Below the pieces are notes generated by a model, which was not told the DNA's origin, did no database searches, and saw only the letters and a list, made by a program, of their open reading frames with translations. A program made the translations under genes and the position numbers. This document shows positions 16,336-25,431 of a stretch of 39,355 nucleotides of DNA, piece by piece. The stretch is from Nitrosospira sp. (GTDB taxonomy: Bacteria; Pseudomonadota; Gammaproteobacteria; Burkholderiales; Nitrosomonadaceae). The DNA lies in the NCBI GenBank assembly GCA_013821425.1, contig JACDGV010000023.1:1-39355 (forward strand), read 5' to 3'. Every line of letters begins with the position of its first letter. Position 1 is the stretch's first letter.

Positions 16336-17654
16336 CCTGGATTTCCTCCCCGGTAATCGAAAGCCTGATAGGGTCTCGCAAATACCATGTCCTTGGTCAC
16401 GGTGACATTGAAGCGGTATCCGGGGCGGATTTCAAGCGTAGGCGAGATGTTGAGGTTCTTTGAGATCATTTGCGTGATCACCCGGCCCAGCTGCTGGCCC
16501 AGCGTCGCACTGAGAACGCTGCTCGTGGTTGGCGCCCCGAACGTGCCCGCCACCTGGTTGCGGCTCTGGCTTAAAGAGACACCCGCTGAAATTGCGGACA
16601 TGAGCACGGCGGTTCCAAAGAGGCGCATGTAGTGATTATTCACCTGATCCGTGAACCCAGCATAGCCCGCTGAATTGGACCCGGGCATCGCGCCGATATC
16701 CATGGTCTTGCCGTCTGGAAACACCAGGCGCTGCCATGCAACCAGAACGCTTGCCTGGCCGTAGGCGACCTCGCTCGAATACTCCCCTTCGAGCTTAGTG
16801 CCTTGCGGGATGAGCAGGTGCTGTCCAGTGGGCGTATCGTACACATCCTGGCTGACCTGCCCAAAAATCTTCCCCGGCAGGGATGAATTGATCCCGGTCA
16901 TCAGGGTGGCCGGGATCACAAAGGTGGTCAGGACCGCGTAGGGCGAGCGCGGCGGCAACGGCCTGGAGTCCAGGCGCCACCGGTCGCCCTCCCCTGCTTT
17001 GTTGTCGAACCGACTAATATTCTCATTGCGGCCAATATCGTCATTGGGCTTTCTCTCATGGTTGCCCATCTCCCCGGATTCTTCAAAATCCTCATGCGCG
17101 ATCAGGCCGGATTTCTTAAGTTGCGCAAGCCGGGCTTGGTATGCCATTGTGGGAACGGTGCTTGCGGCGACAGAGGCAGGCCCCCTCTCCGGCACATTCG
17201 GCGCATTCTGGACAGCACGGCTGGGTATTTGCACACCCGTTTTTGCTCTTAGCGCCTCCTCGAACTGCTGCATCTTCAGTTGCCGGATACGCTGGGACTC
17301 AGCCGTCTCCTGGGCAAGCGTTCCTGGCATGGGGGCGGATGGCGGAATGGGTGGTGAGCCGGGATTGCTCGGGTACATATCGTCTCCGGCAGGTTCAAAC
17401 TGCGCTGGTGCGATCATGCCCTCCTTGCGCTCGCCCGCAATCTCGTTGGCGAACACCGAGGCATTCCCGCTCGATTTGGCCGTCTCTTGCGCGTGCCGGG
17501 TATTTGCGCGATCCATCGCCACCAGCGCCACGATGACCAGGAATATGGCGGCGGCGACACCTAGCAGGTACAGCGGAAGGTTGTTGACCCGGCGCATGCC
17601 CCATTTCTGCTGAAGCTGGCCTGGAGAAGCTGCGGGAGACATGGGATTGCTCAT
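16332..17654 (-). CDS. trbI: TrbI, VirB10-like channel scaffold
   Basis: The 440-aa protein has one N-terminal membrane helix (LPLYLLGVAAAIFLVIVALV, about residues 26-45), a proline-rich periplasmic linker, and a VirB10 C-terminal domain with VIPATLMTGINSSLPGKIFG, LLIPQGTKLEGEY and RLFGTAVLMSAISAGVSLSQ, the part that forms the outer-membrane cap. It spans both membranes and senses energy from the ATPases. ATG 17654 directly follows the trbH stop. Length is close to the RP4 protein. No defects are seen. Confidence 0.95.
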   Translation of the reverse strand: MSNPMSPAASPGQLQQKWGMRRVNNLPLYLLGVAAAIFLVIVALVAMDRANTRHAQETAKSSGNASVFANEIAGERKEGMIAPAQFEPAGDDMYPSNPGSPPIPPSAPMPGTLAQETAESQRIRQLKMQQFEEALRAKTGVQIPSRAVQNAPNVPERGPASVAASTVPTMAYQARLAQLKKSGLIAHEDFEESGEMGNHERKPNDDIGRNENISRFDNKAGEGDRWRLDSRPLPPRSPYAVLTTFVIPATLMTGINSSLPGKIFGQVSQDVYDTPTGQHLLIPQGTKLEGEYSSEVAYGQASVLVAWQRLVFPDGKTMDIGAMPGSNSAGYAGFTDQVNNHYMRLFGTAVLMSAISAGVSLSQSRNQVAGTFGAPTTSSVLSATLGQQLGRVITQMISKNLNISPTLEIRPGYRFNVTVTKDMVFARPYQAFDYRGGNPG

Positions 17655-18206
17655 TTATTGCCCCCGAAATGTCCAGGCGCCTGCCGCGGCAACATCGCCG
17701 TTATCAGCAAGGTAGGCGCGTGCAAGGGTTGCATCCCCGACATTGAGGGAAATGCGCAACAAGGAATCGGCGTGGCTATCGTCCAGGGTGTAGCGAAGTT
17801 CAGTGCCGAATCCAGTGCCCGATGCAGAGCTGGCTTCAGTTTTGCGCTCCGTTTCCTGCTCGGCCCGGTTGCCCGGATTCGGCTGGAATGAGGCGCCAAA
17901 GGCACCAAAGGCTTCAAGGGGAGAACGGGGACTTTTCTTGATTGTTTCCGCAACAGCATAGCCTTTTGCCCGTAGCCTGGACGCCAGTATTGTTCCGAAG
18001 TCTCGGGGCTCAATGATGATCAGGTTGAATTGCGTTTTTGCCGGGGGATAGAGCCTCGCGAGCTGGTTGACCGTGTCGGTAGCAATCTTTTCATCGGAGG
18101 CAATGTTCCTGTTCTCCGGATGCTTGGGCGTAGGCAGGCCGGCGCAACCAGCAAGGACTGCGCATAACAGGATTGCAAGGGGGAAACGGGTGGAATAGCA
18201 GCGCAT
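17655..18206 (-). CDS. trbH: TrbH, outer-membrane lipoprotein of the Trb channel
   Basis: From ATG 18206 the 183-aa protein has a lipoprotein signal (PLAILLCAVLAGC) with the acylated Cys at residue 20. The mature part contains KIATDTVNQLARLYPPAKTQ and a C-terminal domain resembling TrbH proteins. It takes the place of VirB7 in P-type systems, anchoring TrbG. The start lies 1 bp after the trbG stop. An upstream ORF start at 18359 lies inside trbG and lacks signal features. Confidence 0.87.
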   Translation of the reverse strand: MRCYSTRFPLAILLCAVLAGCAGLPTPKHPENRNIASDEKIATDTVNQLARLYPPAKTQFNLIIIEPRDFGTILASRLRAKGYAVAETIKKSPRSPLEAFGAFGASFQPNPGNRAEQETERKTEASSASGTGFGTELRYTLDDSHADSLLRISLNVGDATLARAYLADNGDVAAAGAWTFRGQ

Positions 18207-18207
18207 G

Positions 18208-19425
18208 TCACCTCCCCCGCCTGATCGTGACGCGGTCCTGGCTGGACCCCACGCCCGCCACGAGTATCGCTTTCTCGAAGATGGCATCCACAATAAAGCG
18301 ATCATTCTGCAGCCGGTAATTGACCTGCACGGATTCCTCATCGGTGAACAGACCCCCATCCTTGCGCACCACGAGCAGGATCGGCGCCTCGGCCTGGTTC
18401 ATGGTGGAGGGCATCTGGATAATGGTCTTGACTCCGTCGTTATAGACCCGCAGCGGCTTCCAGCTGGAGGCTTTGCCCTCTATCGTGTAGTCGAAATCGA
18501 GGTTCCCCATGTACTCTCCCGTTGCCGGCATCACCTGGTTGCTGTAGGCGCTCTGCTCCTGTTTTTTGATCTGCTCCCATTTGGCCATCGCATCCTCGGG
18601 GTAGGTAAAGGCCACGCGCGGCATGAATTCGGTCCGGTGCGAGCGCAGGCGCAGGTGGTAAGTGCGCCGGTCGGTGGTGACGATGAGGGAGGTTTCCAGC
18701 CCCGTATCCATTGGCTTGATGATGAGATGTTGCACTTCCGACTTGCCCGACCCCCCCACGGAACCAGTGATGGCGGGCTCCACCGTCCAGCGTGCCGTGT
18801 CGCCCAGATGCAGGGAGTTCACCTGCTCGCCCGGCTGCAATTCCACGTCGCACACCTGCAATACCGCGCACACGATGCTGGGCTGCGTTGCCCCGAACAG
18901 GAAGCGGATGGCCCCATCCGCCCCTACCACGGGCTTCACTCCTTGCGTGGAGGCGCCAGCCTTCCATTTTTTGGCCAGGTCGAGTGCTGCACGCTCCTGC
19001 GGCGTCAGTTTCAGCTCCGGGTTGCTGAAATGCAGCGCCTGCGGCGACTCGGACGGGGACGGCGGCATCTCCCGCACGGTCGCGACCGGCATGGAAAGCA
19101 CAGGCGGCGCGGAGGATATCGGCTGCGTGTGCTGAACCGCAGACGCCGTGGTCCGGACGGTGCCCTGCTCTGATATCGAGGCAAGCGGCGGGCTGGATGG
19201 GGAGCCAGCCCTCCTCGCCTCGCTCGCTTCGAGGTAACCACTCCTTTGCGCCTGGAGGGGATGGGACATCTGGGGCAGCGGGGATTGAGGGGGGATCTGG
19301 CTGTTCGCGACCGCGACCGCAACCGTGGTGGCGAGGATGGGCAGGCAGGCTGCCATCGAGACCGCCAGTCTCATTCGGCAAAATCTCGCGGGAGTTTTAA
19401 GGGGAGCTTTCAGGGCAACATCCAT
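18208..19425 (-). CDS. trbG: TrbG, VirB9-like outer-membrane channel protein
   Basis: The 405-aa exported protein has a signal peptide (AVSMAACLPILATTVAVAVA), a Pro/Ser-rich low-complexity stretch of about 100 residues, and then the VirB9 domain: FGATQPSIVCAVLQVCDVEL, TDRRTYHLRLRSHRTEFMP, RVAFTYPEDAM, and the C-terminal FIVDAIFEKAILVAGVG. TrbG forms the outer-membrane ring with TrbI and TrbH. It is clearly longer than RP4 TrbG (about 300 aa) because of the N-terminal low-complexity extension. It follows trbF by a few bases. Confidence 0.93.
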   Translation of the reverse strand: MDVALKAPLKTPARFCRMRLAVSMAACLPILATTVAVAVANSQIPPQSPLPQMSHPLQAQRSGYLEASEARRAGSPSSPPLASISEQGTVRTTASAVQHTQPISSAPPVLSMPVATVREMPPSPSESPQALHFSNPELKLTPQERAALDLAKKWKAGASTQGVKPVVGADGAIRFLFGATQPSIVCAVLQVCDVELQPGEQVNSLHLGDTARWTVEPAITGSVGGSGKSEVQHLIIKPMDTGLETSLIVTTDRRTYHLRLRSHRTEFMPRVAFTYPEDAMAKWEQIKKQEQSAYSNQVMPATGEYMGNLDFDYTIEGKASSWKPLRVYNDGVKTIIQMPSTMNQAEAPILLVVRKDGGLFTDEESVQVNYRLQNDRFIVDAIFEKAILVAGVGSSQDRVTIRRGR

Positions 19426-19434
19426 GGGACACCT

Positions 19435-20220
19435 TTAGAGTTGTTTCGACCAGGCAAAATCGCTCACATAAATACCAAGCGGGTTGTTGCGCAGCTGCGC
19501 CTCGCTCGTATCAGGGGACGGCTCGACCACGTATACCGTCACCAGGGCGCGCATGCGATAGGGCGGGCTCTTCACGATCCCCTGCCGGTCGCGCACAGTC
19601 TCATGCCAATCGACCTGCCAGGTCTGGGGGGATTGGGCGATGACTGAAATGATTTCGGTGCTCACCATTTCGCGCTCGGCGCGCTTAAACGGGCTCGACT
19701 CGGGGCGCCCATTCATGAATTCGTTCATCTTGGCCGTTGCCGGATCATCGGGACCCAGCATGGCATACACGGAGAAGATTGCCTTGCGCTGCAGGGCCAC
19801 GTCAGGCGTGATCAGGCGCGCCTGTTGAATGAAGGCGGCCACGGCCGCGTGGATCACGCGCTGGTCCACTTCATGGGCGCGATCCGCTGGTGCCACCGCC
19901 AGGGTCTGGCCGAGCTTGTCCACTTCCACCACGTAGGGGATGAATCTAGACTGACTGCCGATATGGATCATGCCGCCCACACCAGCGAGTGCGATCAGTA
20001 GCGAGAGCAGCGCCAGCATCTGCCAGGCCTGGCGCGAGGCGGCCAGATCGCCCATATGCTCGTTCCAGGTGCGCCGCGCCGACAGATAGGGATTGCCCCC
20101 CTCCCCTCCTCTTCGGCCATCGGCCATGGGTGCATCGGTCTTGCGCTCATCCGCATCGTGGGGGGGTTTTTTAAAGATGAGGAATTTCATCGCCCGAGTC
20201 ATGCTCATGCTTATGTTCAT
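19435..20220 (-). CDS. trbF: TrbF, VirB8-like assembly protein
   Basis: The 261-aa protein has an N-terminal cytoplasmic part with NPYLSARRTWNEHMGDLAAS, a single membrane helix (MLALLSLLIALAGVGGMIHI, around residues 67-87) and a periplasmic VirB8 domain (FIPYVVEVDKLGQTLAVAPA; VDWHETVRDRQG; YRMRALVTVYVV). VirB8 proteins nucleate assembly of the secretion channel. The start overlaps trbE by 4 bp. Internal Met codons at residues 4, 6 and 11 are possible alternative starts. Confidence 0.95.
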   Translation of the reverse strand: MNISMSMTRAMKFLIFKKPPHDADERKTDAPMADGRRGGEGGNPYLSARRTWNEHMGDLAASRQAWQMLALLSLLIALAGVGGMIHIGSQSRFIPYVVEVDKLGQTLAVAPADRAHEVDQRVIHAAVAAFIQQARLITPDVALQRKAIFSVYAMLGPDDPATAKMNEFMNGRPESSPFKRAEREMVSTEIISVIAQSPQTWQVDWHETVRDRQGIVKSPPYRMRALVTVYVVEPSPDTSEAQLRNNPLGIYVSDFAWSKQL

Positions 20221-22790
20221 GCCGCTGCCTCCACGCCATAATCATTCAGATCCAGCCCGCGCATGGCGAGCCACTCGCGCACCCAGCCGCCTCCGTGCTT
20301 GGCCTCCAGCGCCTGGATGGCGGCAATCGAGTCCCTGTCCGTGCTGCCCACGAATGCGAGCGCCAGCGGCCCCAAGGCAAGCTCGTACAGGCGCCGCCCC
20401 ATCTCGGATACGTAGTAGTAATGCCGCTTTTGTACCGCGGTGGCCAGAATCTCGATCTGGCGGTCGTTTAGCCCCATGCGCCGGTAGAGTGCTGCCGTAT
20501 CCTGGTCGCGCGCATACACGTTTGGCAGAAAAATCTTCGTTGCCGTTGATTCCACGATCACATCGAGGATGCCGGAGTTGGCCGCGTCAGACAGGCTTTG
20601 CGTTGCCATGACCACCGAGCAGTTGGCCTTGCGCAATACCTTGAGCCATTCCCTGATCTTGGCGCGAAATACCGGGTGTCCCAGCATCACCCAGGCCTCG
20701 TCCAGCACGATCATGGCAGGCTGCCCTTTGAGCGACATCTCGATCCTGCGAAAGAGGTACAGAAGCACGGGGAGCGCGTAGCGGTCACCCAGGTTCATGA
20801 GTTCCTCGATCTCGAACACGGTGAAATCTGACAGGGAGAGTCCATCCTCCTCCGCATCGAGCAGATGCCCCATGCCGCCCTCGATGGTGTAGACCTTTAA
20901 CGCCTCGCGCACGGCCTCGTCCTGGATCGTGGTATAGAACTCAGAGAGCGTCTTCGATCCGCTCTCGTGCATGCTGGTGATTGCAAGGCCAATCTCGTTT
21001 CTCTGCGCAGGGGTGGTGTTCAGTCCGTTCAATGCCAGCAGCGCATCGATCCACTCCATTGCCCAGGCGCGCTCGCCTTGGGTGCTAAGGAACTGCAGGG
21101 GGCAGAATGAGAGTGATTTGTCTGAATTTGAAAGCGTGTCGGCGGCAACGGTGAAATGCGCGGCTCCTGCTGCGCGCGCCAGGGGATACAGGGACATGCC
21201 CTTATCTAAACAATAGAGCGACATCCCCTGGTAGCGGCGCGCCTGCGCGGCAATCGCCCCCAGCAGCGTGGATTTGCCCGAGCCCGTCGGGCCGAAGACG
21301 AAGGTATGGCCGACATCGCGCACGTGGGTATTAAGCCGGAACACCGTGGCGCCTTGCGTCACGCAATACATCAAGGCCGGGGAATTGGGCGGATACATGG
21401 GACAAGGCGCTTCCGCAAGTCCGGTCCAGATGGTGGATGTCGGAAGCAAGTCGGCCAGGTTCATGGTGTTCATCAAGGGGCGGCGGACGTTCTCCACTCC
21501 GTGCCCAGGCATGCTTCCCCGCCAAGCTTCCATCGCGTTGAGAGTCTCGATGCGTGCCGCAAAGCCGAGTGCGTTGATCGCCTTCTCCAGTTGGCGGGCG
21601 AGTGCTTCCAGATGCGCGCGGTCTTCATCCATCAGCACCACCACGCTGGTGTAGTAGCCTTGGGCTACACTGCCGCTGTTGACTTCGGCAATAGCGGCCT
21701 CGGCATCGGCCACCATGGACATGGCATCCTGGTCCACGGCGCCGATATTGGTGTTAAACACCTGGTCGAAAAAGCCGCGTACCTTCTGACGCCATTTACG
21801 GCGGTATTTCTCCAGGTGCGAAACGGCTTCATGGGAGTCCATGAAGATGAAACGCGTGGACCAGCGGTATTCGCAGGAGAGCTCAGCCAGGGCTGAGAGG
21901 ATTCCCGGATAGGATTCGGTGGGAAAGCCTTCAATTGTCACCACCTGCACGAACTTCGCGCCAATCTTGGGCACGACCCCCGACCACACCTCCTGGCCGC
22001 CCAGGAGCAAGTCCAGATACATGGGGTTGCTGGGGAGTTGCACCGGATGATTGATACCGGTTACGCAAAATTGCAGCCAGCGCAGGAAGTCGTCATGCGT
22101 TCCCACCGCCCCGTTCTCGGCCACGATGCGCCGCCCCCCCAGGCGTTCGAGCTTTACCGCGGCCGACAGACGCGATTCGATATTAAGGCAATCGCGCTTG
22201 AAGGTCTCGATCAGGTTTCTTGTGCGCGCCTTGTGGTCTGGCGGCTCGGTGTCGTCGTCGAACATCAGCTCGACGAACTTGCGCTGTGCGAGCATCGGGG
22301 GAAACCAGGTCAGGGTCAGCACGAAGTAGCCTTCATACATCGTGCCCAGGCGCTCGAACAGTTGGCGGCGCTCTTCATCGATTGCGGTTGTCACCGGATC
22401 GGGAAAGTGCGACAGGCCGCGCTCGGGGTAATGCGGAGCTGGCCGCCTCACGGCATCGACATGGATCATCCAGCCGTTCCCTAAACTGCTCAAGGCCTGG
22501 TTGATGCGAAAGGACACGAGGTTGCGCTGTGCTTCGGTCGCGCTCGCGTTGTCCTCGCCCCGGTAGAGCCAGGCGGCCATGAAGGCGCCGTTCTTGCCGA
22601 CGATGACGCCATCGTCCACCACGGCGGCGTAATTCAGGAGGTCAGCCAGCCCGGGCTCCGTGCTGCGGTGTTTATCGAGACGACGCGCCTCCCCTGCGTC
22701 CGTTATACGGTTATAGAGCACGGCCAGGAACAGGATGCCGGTGGCCGCGATCAGCAGGGTGAGAAGGGCAATGAAAGGGGCGTCCGTCAT
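20217..22790 (-). CDS. trbE: TrbE, VirB4-family ATPase
   Basis: The 857-aa ATPase powers channel assembly and pilus production. It starts [20 protein letters not shown] with a membrane segment, as TrbE does. Walker A is GPTGSGKSTLLG near residue 498, Walker B is MIVLDEAWVMLG near residue 693, and ATQSLSDAANSGI and STATKIFLPN are the later VirB4 motifs. ATG 22790 overlaps the trbD stop by ATGA; an ORF start at 22973 would run back through trbD and is rejected. Length matches RP4 TrbE closely. Confidence 0.96.
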   Translation of the reverse strand: MTDAPFIALLTLLIAATGILFLAVLYNRITDAGEARRLDKHRSTEPGLADLLNYAAVVDDGVIVGKNGAFMAAWLYRGEDNASATEAQRNLVSFRINQALSSLGNGWMIHVDAVRRPAPHYPERGLSHFPDPVTTAIDEERRQLFERLGTMYEGYFVLTLTWFPPMLAQRKFVELMFDDDTEPPDHKARTRNLIETFKRDCLNIESRLSAAVKLERLGGRRIVAENGAVGTHDDFLRWLQFCVTGINHPVQLPSNPMYLDLLLGGQEVWSGVVPKIGAKFVQVVTIEGFPTESYPGILSALAELSCEYRWSTRFIFMDSHEAVSHLEKYRRKWRQKVRGFFDQVFNTNIGAVDQDAMSMVADAEAAIAEVNSGSVAQGYYTSVVVLMDEDRAHLEALARQLEKAINALGFAARIETLNAMEAWRGSMPGHGVENVRRPLMNTMNLADLLPTSTIWTGLAEAPCPMYPPNSPALMYCVTQGATVFRLNTHVRDVGHTFVFGPTGSGKSTLLGAIAAQARRYQGMSLYCLDKGMSLYPLARAAGAAHFTVAADTLSNSDKSLSFCPLQFLSTQGERAWAMEWIDALLALNGLNTTPAQRNEIGLAITSMHESGSKTLSEFYTTIQDEAVREALKVYTIEGGMGHLLDAEEDGLSLSDFTVFEIEELMNLGDRYALPVLLYLFRRIEMSLKGQPAMIVLDEAWVMLGHPVFRAKIREWLKVLRKANCSVVMATQSLSDAANSGILDVIVESTATKIFLPNVYARDQDTAALYRRMGLNDRQIEILATAVQKRHYYYVSEMGRRLYELALGPLALAFVGSTDRDSIAAIQALEAKHGGGWVREWLAMRGLDLNDYGVEAAA

Positions 22791-23098
22791 CGGTATTGCC
22801 ACTCCTGGGTGCGCGTATTCTCCCGGAACGGGGTGGCGCGAGGGGCATAATGGGCTTTGTATCGCAGGTGGCGCAGATAGACCAGGCGCATCTGCGGATC
22901 GGCCTTGGCCGCCAGGCGAAGCAGATACAGCCCCACGGTCCAGAACACAATACCGACGATCGCGGCGCGCCATTCCTGCGCGCTGAAGATCAGGGCAGCG
23001 CAGATGACGCCCAGCATCATCACCCCCCCGCGGTCGCCACCCAGGAAGAGGTTATGGCGGTTGCCAATCCGCCGGATGGGAACCCTACGCAATTCCAT
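22787..23098 (-). CDS. trbD: TrbD, VirB3-like inner-membrane protein
   Basis: The 103-aa protein [20 protein letters not shown] has the TrbD N-terminal phrase, followed by a [17 protein letters not shown] membrane hairpin and a basic tail ([19 protein letters not shown]). VirB3-like proteins partner the VirB4 ATPase in the membrane. The start at 23098 overlaps the end of trbC by 14 bp and follows a GGGGAG ribosome binding site. The ORF extends to 23179 but that part overlaps trbC coding sequence. Confidence 0.92.
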   Translation of the reverse strand: MELRRVPIRRIGNRHNLFLGGDRGGVMMLGVICAALIFSAQEWRAAIVGIVFWTVGLYLLRLAAKADPQMRLVYLRHLRYKAHYAPRATPFRENTRTQEWQYR

Positions 23099-23510
23099 CA
23101 CTCCCCTCCCCTGCCCCGGCGATAGCTCTTTGGCCTGGCTGATCGATACCACTGGCTGCGATTTCCGCGCCCCGGCCAAAAAAATTGCTCATCATGTTTT
23201 GCGCCCCGATGAGGAAAGCCAATACCAGCACGATGAATACCAGCGTCCGGAAGAATCCGCTCAAATCGCCTCCCATGACCAATGCGCCGCCGGCAACGAC
23301 AATGCCTACCATCGACAAGGTGAATGCAACCGGGCCGGTCACCGAATTGCGCAGATTCATGAGCCAGCTCTCATAGGGCAGCGTGCCGCCGATGCCCTCG
23401 GAGGCATAGGCCTGTCCGGATGCAAGCAGGCAAAAAACCAGCAGGAAAACGGCGAAAGCTGTCCAAAGGGTGCGTCTTTGGGGAGATGCCGTAATGATTC
23501 TCATACTCAC
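23085..23510 (-). CDS. trbC: TrbC, conjugative pilin precursor (probably cyclised)
   Basis: The 141-aa prepilin has a long signal peptide ending AQAYA-type (GQAYA) before Ser37. The mature core [20 protein letters not shown], two hydrophobic segments and the end [11 protein letters not shown]-like region ([12 protein letters not shown]) closely follow RP4 TrbC. In RP4, host leader peptidase cuts before Ser37, the C-terminus is trimmed, and TraF removes AEIA while joining Gly114 to Ser37, giving a 78-residue ring. Here Ser37 and Gly114-AEIA fall at exactly the same numbers. A TraF homologue is present at 37904. Overlap with trbB is 4 bp. Confidence 0.95.
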   Translation of the reverse strand: MSMRIITASPQRRTLWTAFAVFLLVFCLLASGQAYASEGIGGTLPYESWLMNLRNSVTGPVAFTLSMVGIVVAGGALVMGGDLSGFFRTLVFIVLVLAFLIGAQNMMSNFFGRGAEIAASGIDQPGQRAIAGAGEGSDGIA

Positions 23511-24478
23511 TCCTTAAAGGGTTTGGTCAGGTAATGGCCATGCTCGAATCCGGAGACCTCCAGGATTTCCTCGATTCGCCGGCCTTGCGTTTGAGGGGTG
23601 CGCGCGATGTGCACGATGAGCTGCACCGCTTCGCCGATCAAAGGCTCGATCGGCCTGGGGGAGTCGGGATGCATGCTGATTAGCATGGCAAGCCTTGATA
23701 GCCCTGCACGGGCACTGTTTGCATGCAGTGTGGCGACCCCGCCCTCATGACCCGTGTTCCAGGCCATGAGCAGATCCAAGGCTTCCGGGCCGCGCACTTC
23801 GCCCACAATGATCCGGTCAGGGCGCATGCGCAGTGTTGCGCGCAAGAGCTGTGTCATGCTGACTTCCATGGAGGTGTGGTACTGGATATGGTTTTGCGCC
23901 ACGCACTGGATCTCACCCGTGTCCTCGATGATGACGACTCGCGCCACAGGCTCGATTTCGATGAGATGGTTGAGGATGGCATTGACCAGCGTGGTCTTGC
24001 CCGAACCCGTGCCGCCGGAAACAAGGATATTGGAGCGGGCTGCAACCGCCGCCCTGATGCGCGCGCATTGCACGGGAGTCATAATGTCGGCCTGCACGTA
24101 ATCGTCGAGCGTGAACACTGACACGGCCTTCTTGCGGATGGCGAACACCGCTTCCGGGACCACGGGGAAAATCTGCCCTGCGAAACGGGAGCCGTCCAGC
24201 GGGAATTCACATTCGATTGTGGGACTATGGCGGGTAAGTTCCCGCCCATGTATCCCTGCGACGTTGCGAATGACGCTGCGGGCTTGTGCCGGGCGCATGG
24301 CCCCGAAACAGCGCATGGGCTCACCCAGGCGCTCCTGCCAGAGTTTGCCATCGGCATTGAGCATGATTTCGACCGTTCGAGGATCGTGTAGTGCGCTGAG
24401 AAAGGTGTCTCCCAAATCACGAGCGAGCTTTAATTTGGCACGGTCATTGATGAGGGACGCGTCTTCTGTTTGCTTCAT
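23507..24478 (-). CDS. trbB: TrbB, VirB11-family ATPase
   Basis: The 323-aa hexameric traffic ATPase carries Walker [13 protein letters not shown] (about residues 153-165), the Asp box [10 protein letters not shown], Walker [20 protein letters not shown] and the His box [14 protein letters not shown]. It switches the machine between pilus production and DNA transfer at the inner membrane. It is the first structural gene of the operon and has a good sigma70-like promoter about 30 bp upstream whose -10 box lies in a dyad. Length matches RP4 TrbB. Confidence 0.96.
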   Translation of the reverse strand: MKQTEDASLINDRAKLKLARDLGDTFLSALHDPRTVEIMLNADGKLWQERLGEPMRCFGAMRPAQARSVIRNVAGIHGRELTRHSPTIECEFPLDGSRFAGQIFPVVPEAVFAIRKKAVSVFTLDDYVQADIMTPVQCARIRAAVAARSNILVSGGTGSGKTTLVNAILNHLIEIEPVARVVIIEDTGEIQCVAQNHIQYHTSMEVSMTQLLRATLRMRPDRIIVGEVRGPEALDLLMAWNTGHEGGVATLHANSARAGLSRLAMLISMHPDSPRPIEPLIGEAVQLIVHIARTPQTQGRRIEEILEVSGFEHGHYLTKPFKE

Positions 24479-24493
24479 TATTCAACTCTGGAA

Positions 24494-24535
24494 TTAACTA
24501 TAATGTATTATAATTAAGCCAGAAGAGTTGCGCAA
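24494..24535 (-). promoter_or_regulatory. trbB promoter with overlapping operator dyad
   Basis: On the minus strand TTGCGC (24535-24530) and TATAAT (24512-24507) are separated by 17 bp, a near-ideal sigma70 promoter. The -10 box is one arm of a 24-bp dyad (24494-24517): TTAA-c-TATAAT-gt-ATTATA-a-TTAA with one mismatched pair. A repressor bound here would block RNA polymerase; the TrbA-like protein encoded just upstream is the obvious candidate. Confidence 0.65.
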
Positions 24536-24587
24536 GATGTACTTTAGCAACTTATATAACGAATAATGGATTGCAAAAACGGAAGAG

Positions 24588-24992
24588 TTAGGTCTTGATA
24601 CGTTTCCTAGGAGCAAAGGGCCCCTGCAGGCGTTTTTGGTTTGTTACGTCCCATTCAGAAGCTATATAGGCTTGATAATCTGTCATCACTGCGGAGACCC
24701 GTTGGTATCCAGGCGGCAAACTTTCAGGAATCTTGTCGCCAACAAGTTCACTCATAGCTTGCCGGTCGAGATCGGTTACCTCTAGAAGCAATGGAAGAGG
24801 AACATCTAAGGCGATGGATATTGCTTCCATTGTGCGTATCGAGGGGTTACCTTGACCCTTGGTGAGATCGGAAATGAAAGCAGTCGAGATACCTGCCCGC
24901 TCAGATAACTCCTTTTGCGTCATGCCGCGTTCATCAAGGATTCGTAAGATGTTGGTAAAGAATATTTGGCTATAGATGAAATTTCGAGACAT
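24588..24992 (-). CDS. trbA: TrbA-like transcriptional regulator (XRE-type HTH)
   Basis: The 134-aa protein has an N-terminal helix-turn-helix (GMTQKELSERAGISTAFISD, about residues 23-42, then LTKGQGNPSIRTMEAISIAL). The C-terminal part (LPPGYQRVSAVMTDYQAYIA) resembles that of RP4 TrbA. In IncP plasmids TrbA represses transfer promoters so that vegetative maintenance and conjugation alternate, and it sits directly before trbB, as here. The homology is inferred by eye from order and motif pattern. Operators are probably the dyad before trbB and sites near its own start. Confidence 0.8.
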   Translation of the reverse strand: MSRNFIYSQIFFTNILRILDERGMTQKELSERAGISTAFISDLTKGQGNPSIRTMEAISIALDVPLPLLLEVTDLDRQAMSELVGDKIPESLPPGYQRVSAVMTDYQAYIASEWDVTNQKRLQGPFAPRKRIKT

Positions 24993-25009
24993 TGGATGAA
25001 TGCTTTGTG

Positions 25010-25022
25010 TAAAGCTGCTAAA
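25010..25022. promoter_or_regulatory. KorB-operator-like half site upstream of trbA
   Basis: TAAAGCTGCTAAA matches 10 of 13 positions of the IncP KorB operator TTTAGCSGCTAAA, with a perfect GCTAAA half. It lies 18 bp before the trbA start. A 12-of-13 identical copy lies upstream of the korB homologue (30425-30437). Confidence 0.4.
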
Positions 25023-25281
25023 TCAAATTGTTACTTAGGTTACTTGAACCCTGGCAATAAGCGTATGCGGAGACCTATTAACTGTGCACACAAAGATTCC
25101 AATCCTTTATTACATAAGCCTTAAATTAACATCAACCTCCAAACACTTCGGGATTGATGCTGATAGTTTTTTTGTTCTGTCTCGTCGTTGCCTCTTTTAT
25201 TGTCTCCGTGACGTGTTGTTATTCCATCGCTTTGATAACTTTTTCACACTCTATTCAGATTTTTCATGGAAATAGTTTTAC

Positions 25282-25431
25282 ATGGAGGTGCATTATGAAA
25301 ACATCCAAATAGGTCGCGCCAAGTTTTCTGCGGAGGTGTGGCTACTGATTCCTGCTAGTTACGTGACTAACAACTCAATGTTGCATCCTGGGACGAAAAA
25401 TCCAGTGTCCACGTCGGTCAGAGGGATCTGA
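25282..25431 (+). CDS. Possible small ORF, 49 aa
   Basis: ATG 25282 opens a 49-codon frame, MEVHYENIQIGRAKFSAEVW onward, ending at TGA 25429-25431. There is no clear ribosome binding site and I do not recognise the family. The protein-like composition is the only support. It may be a gene fragment. Confidence 0.22.
   Translation: MEVHYENIQIGRAKFSAEVWLLIPASYVTNNSMLHPGTKNPVSTSVRGI

Noticed and set aside
25084-25275. 63-codon open frame in the AT-rich region
   Set aside because: No ribosome binding site or family pattern; Phe/Leu/Ser-rich composition is expected of AT-rich non-coding DNA.
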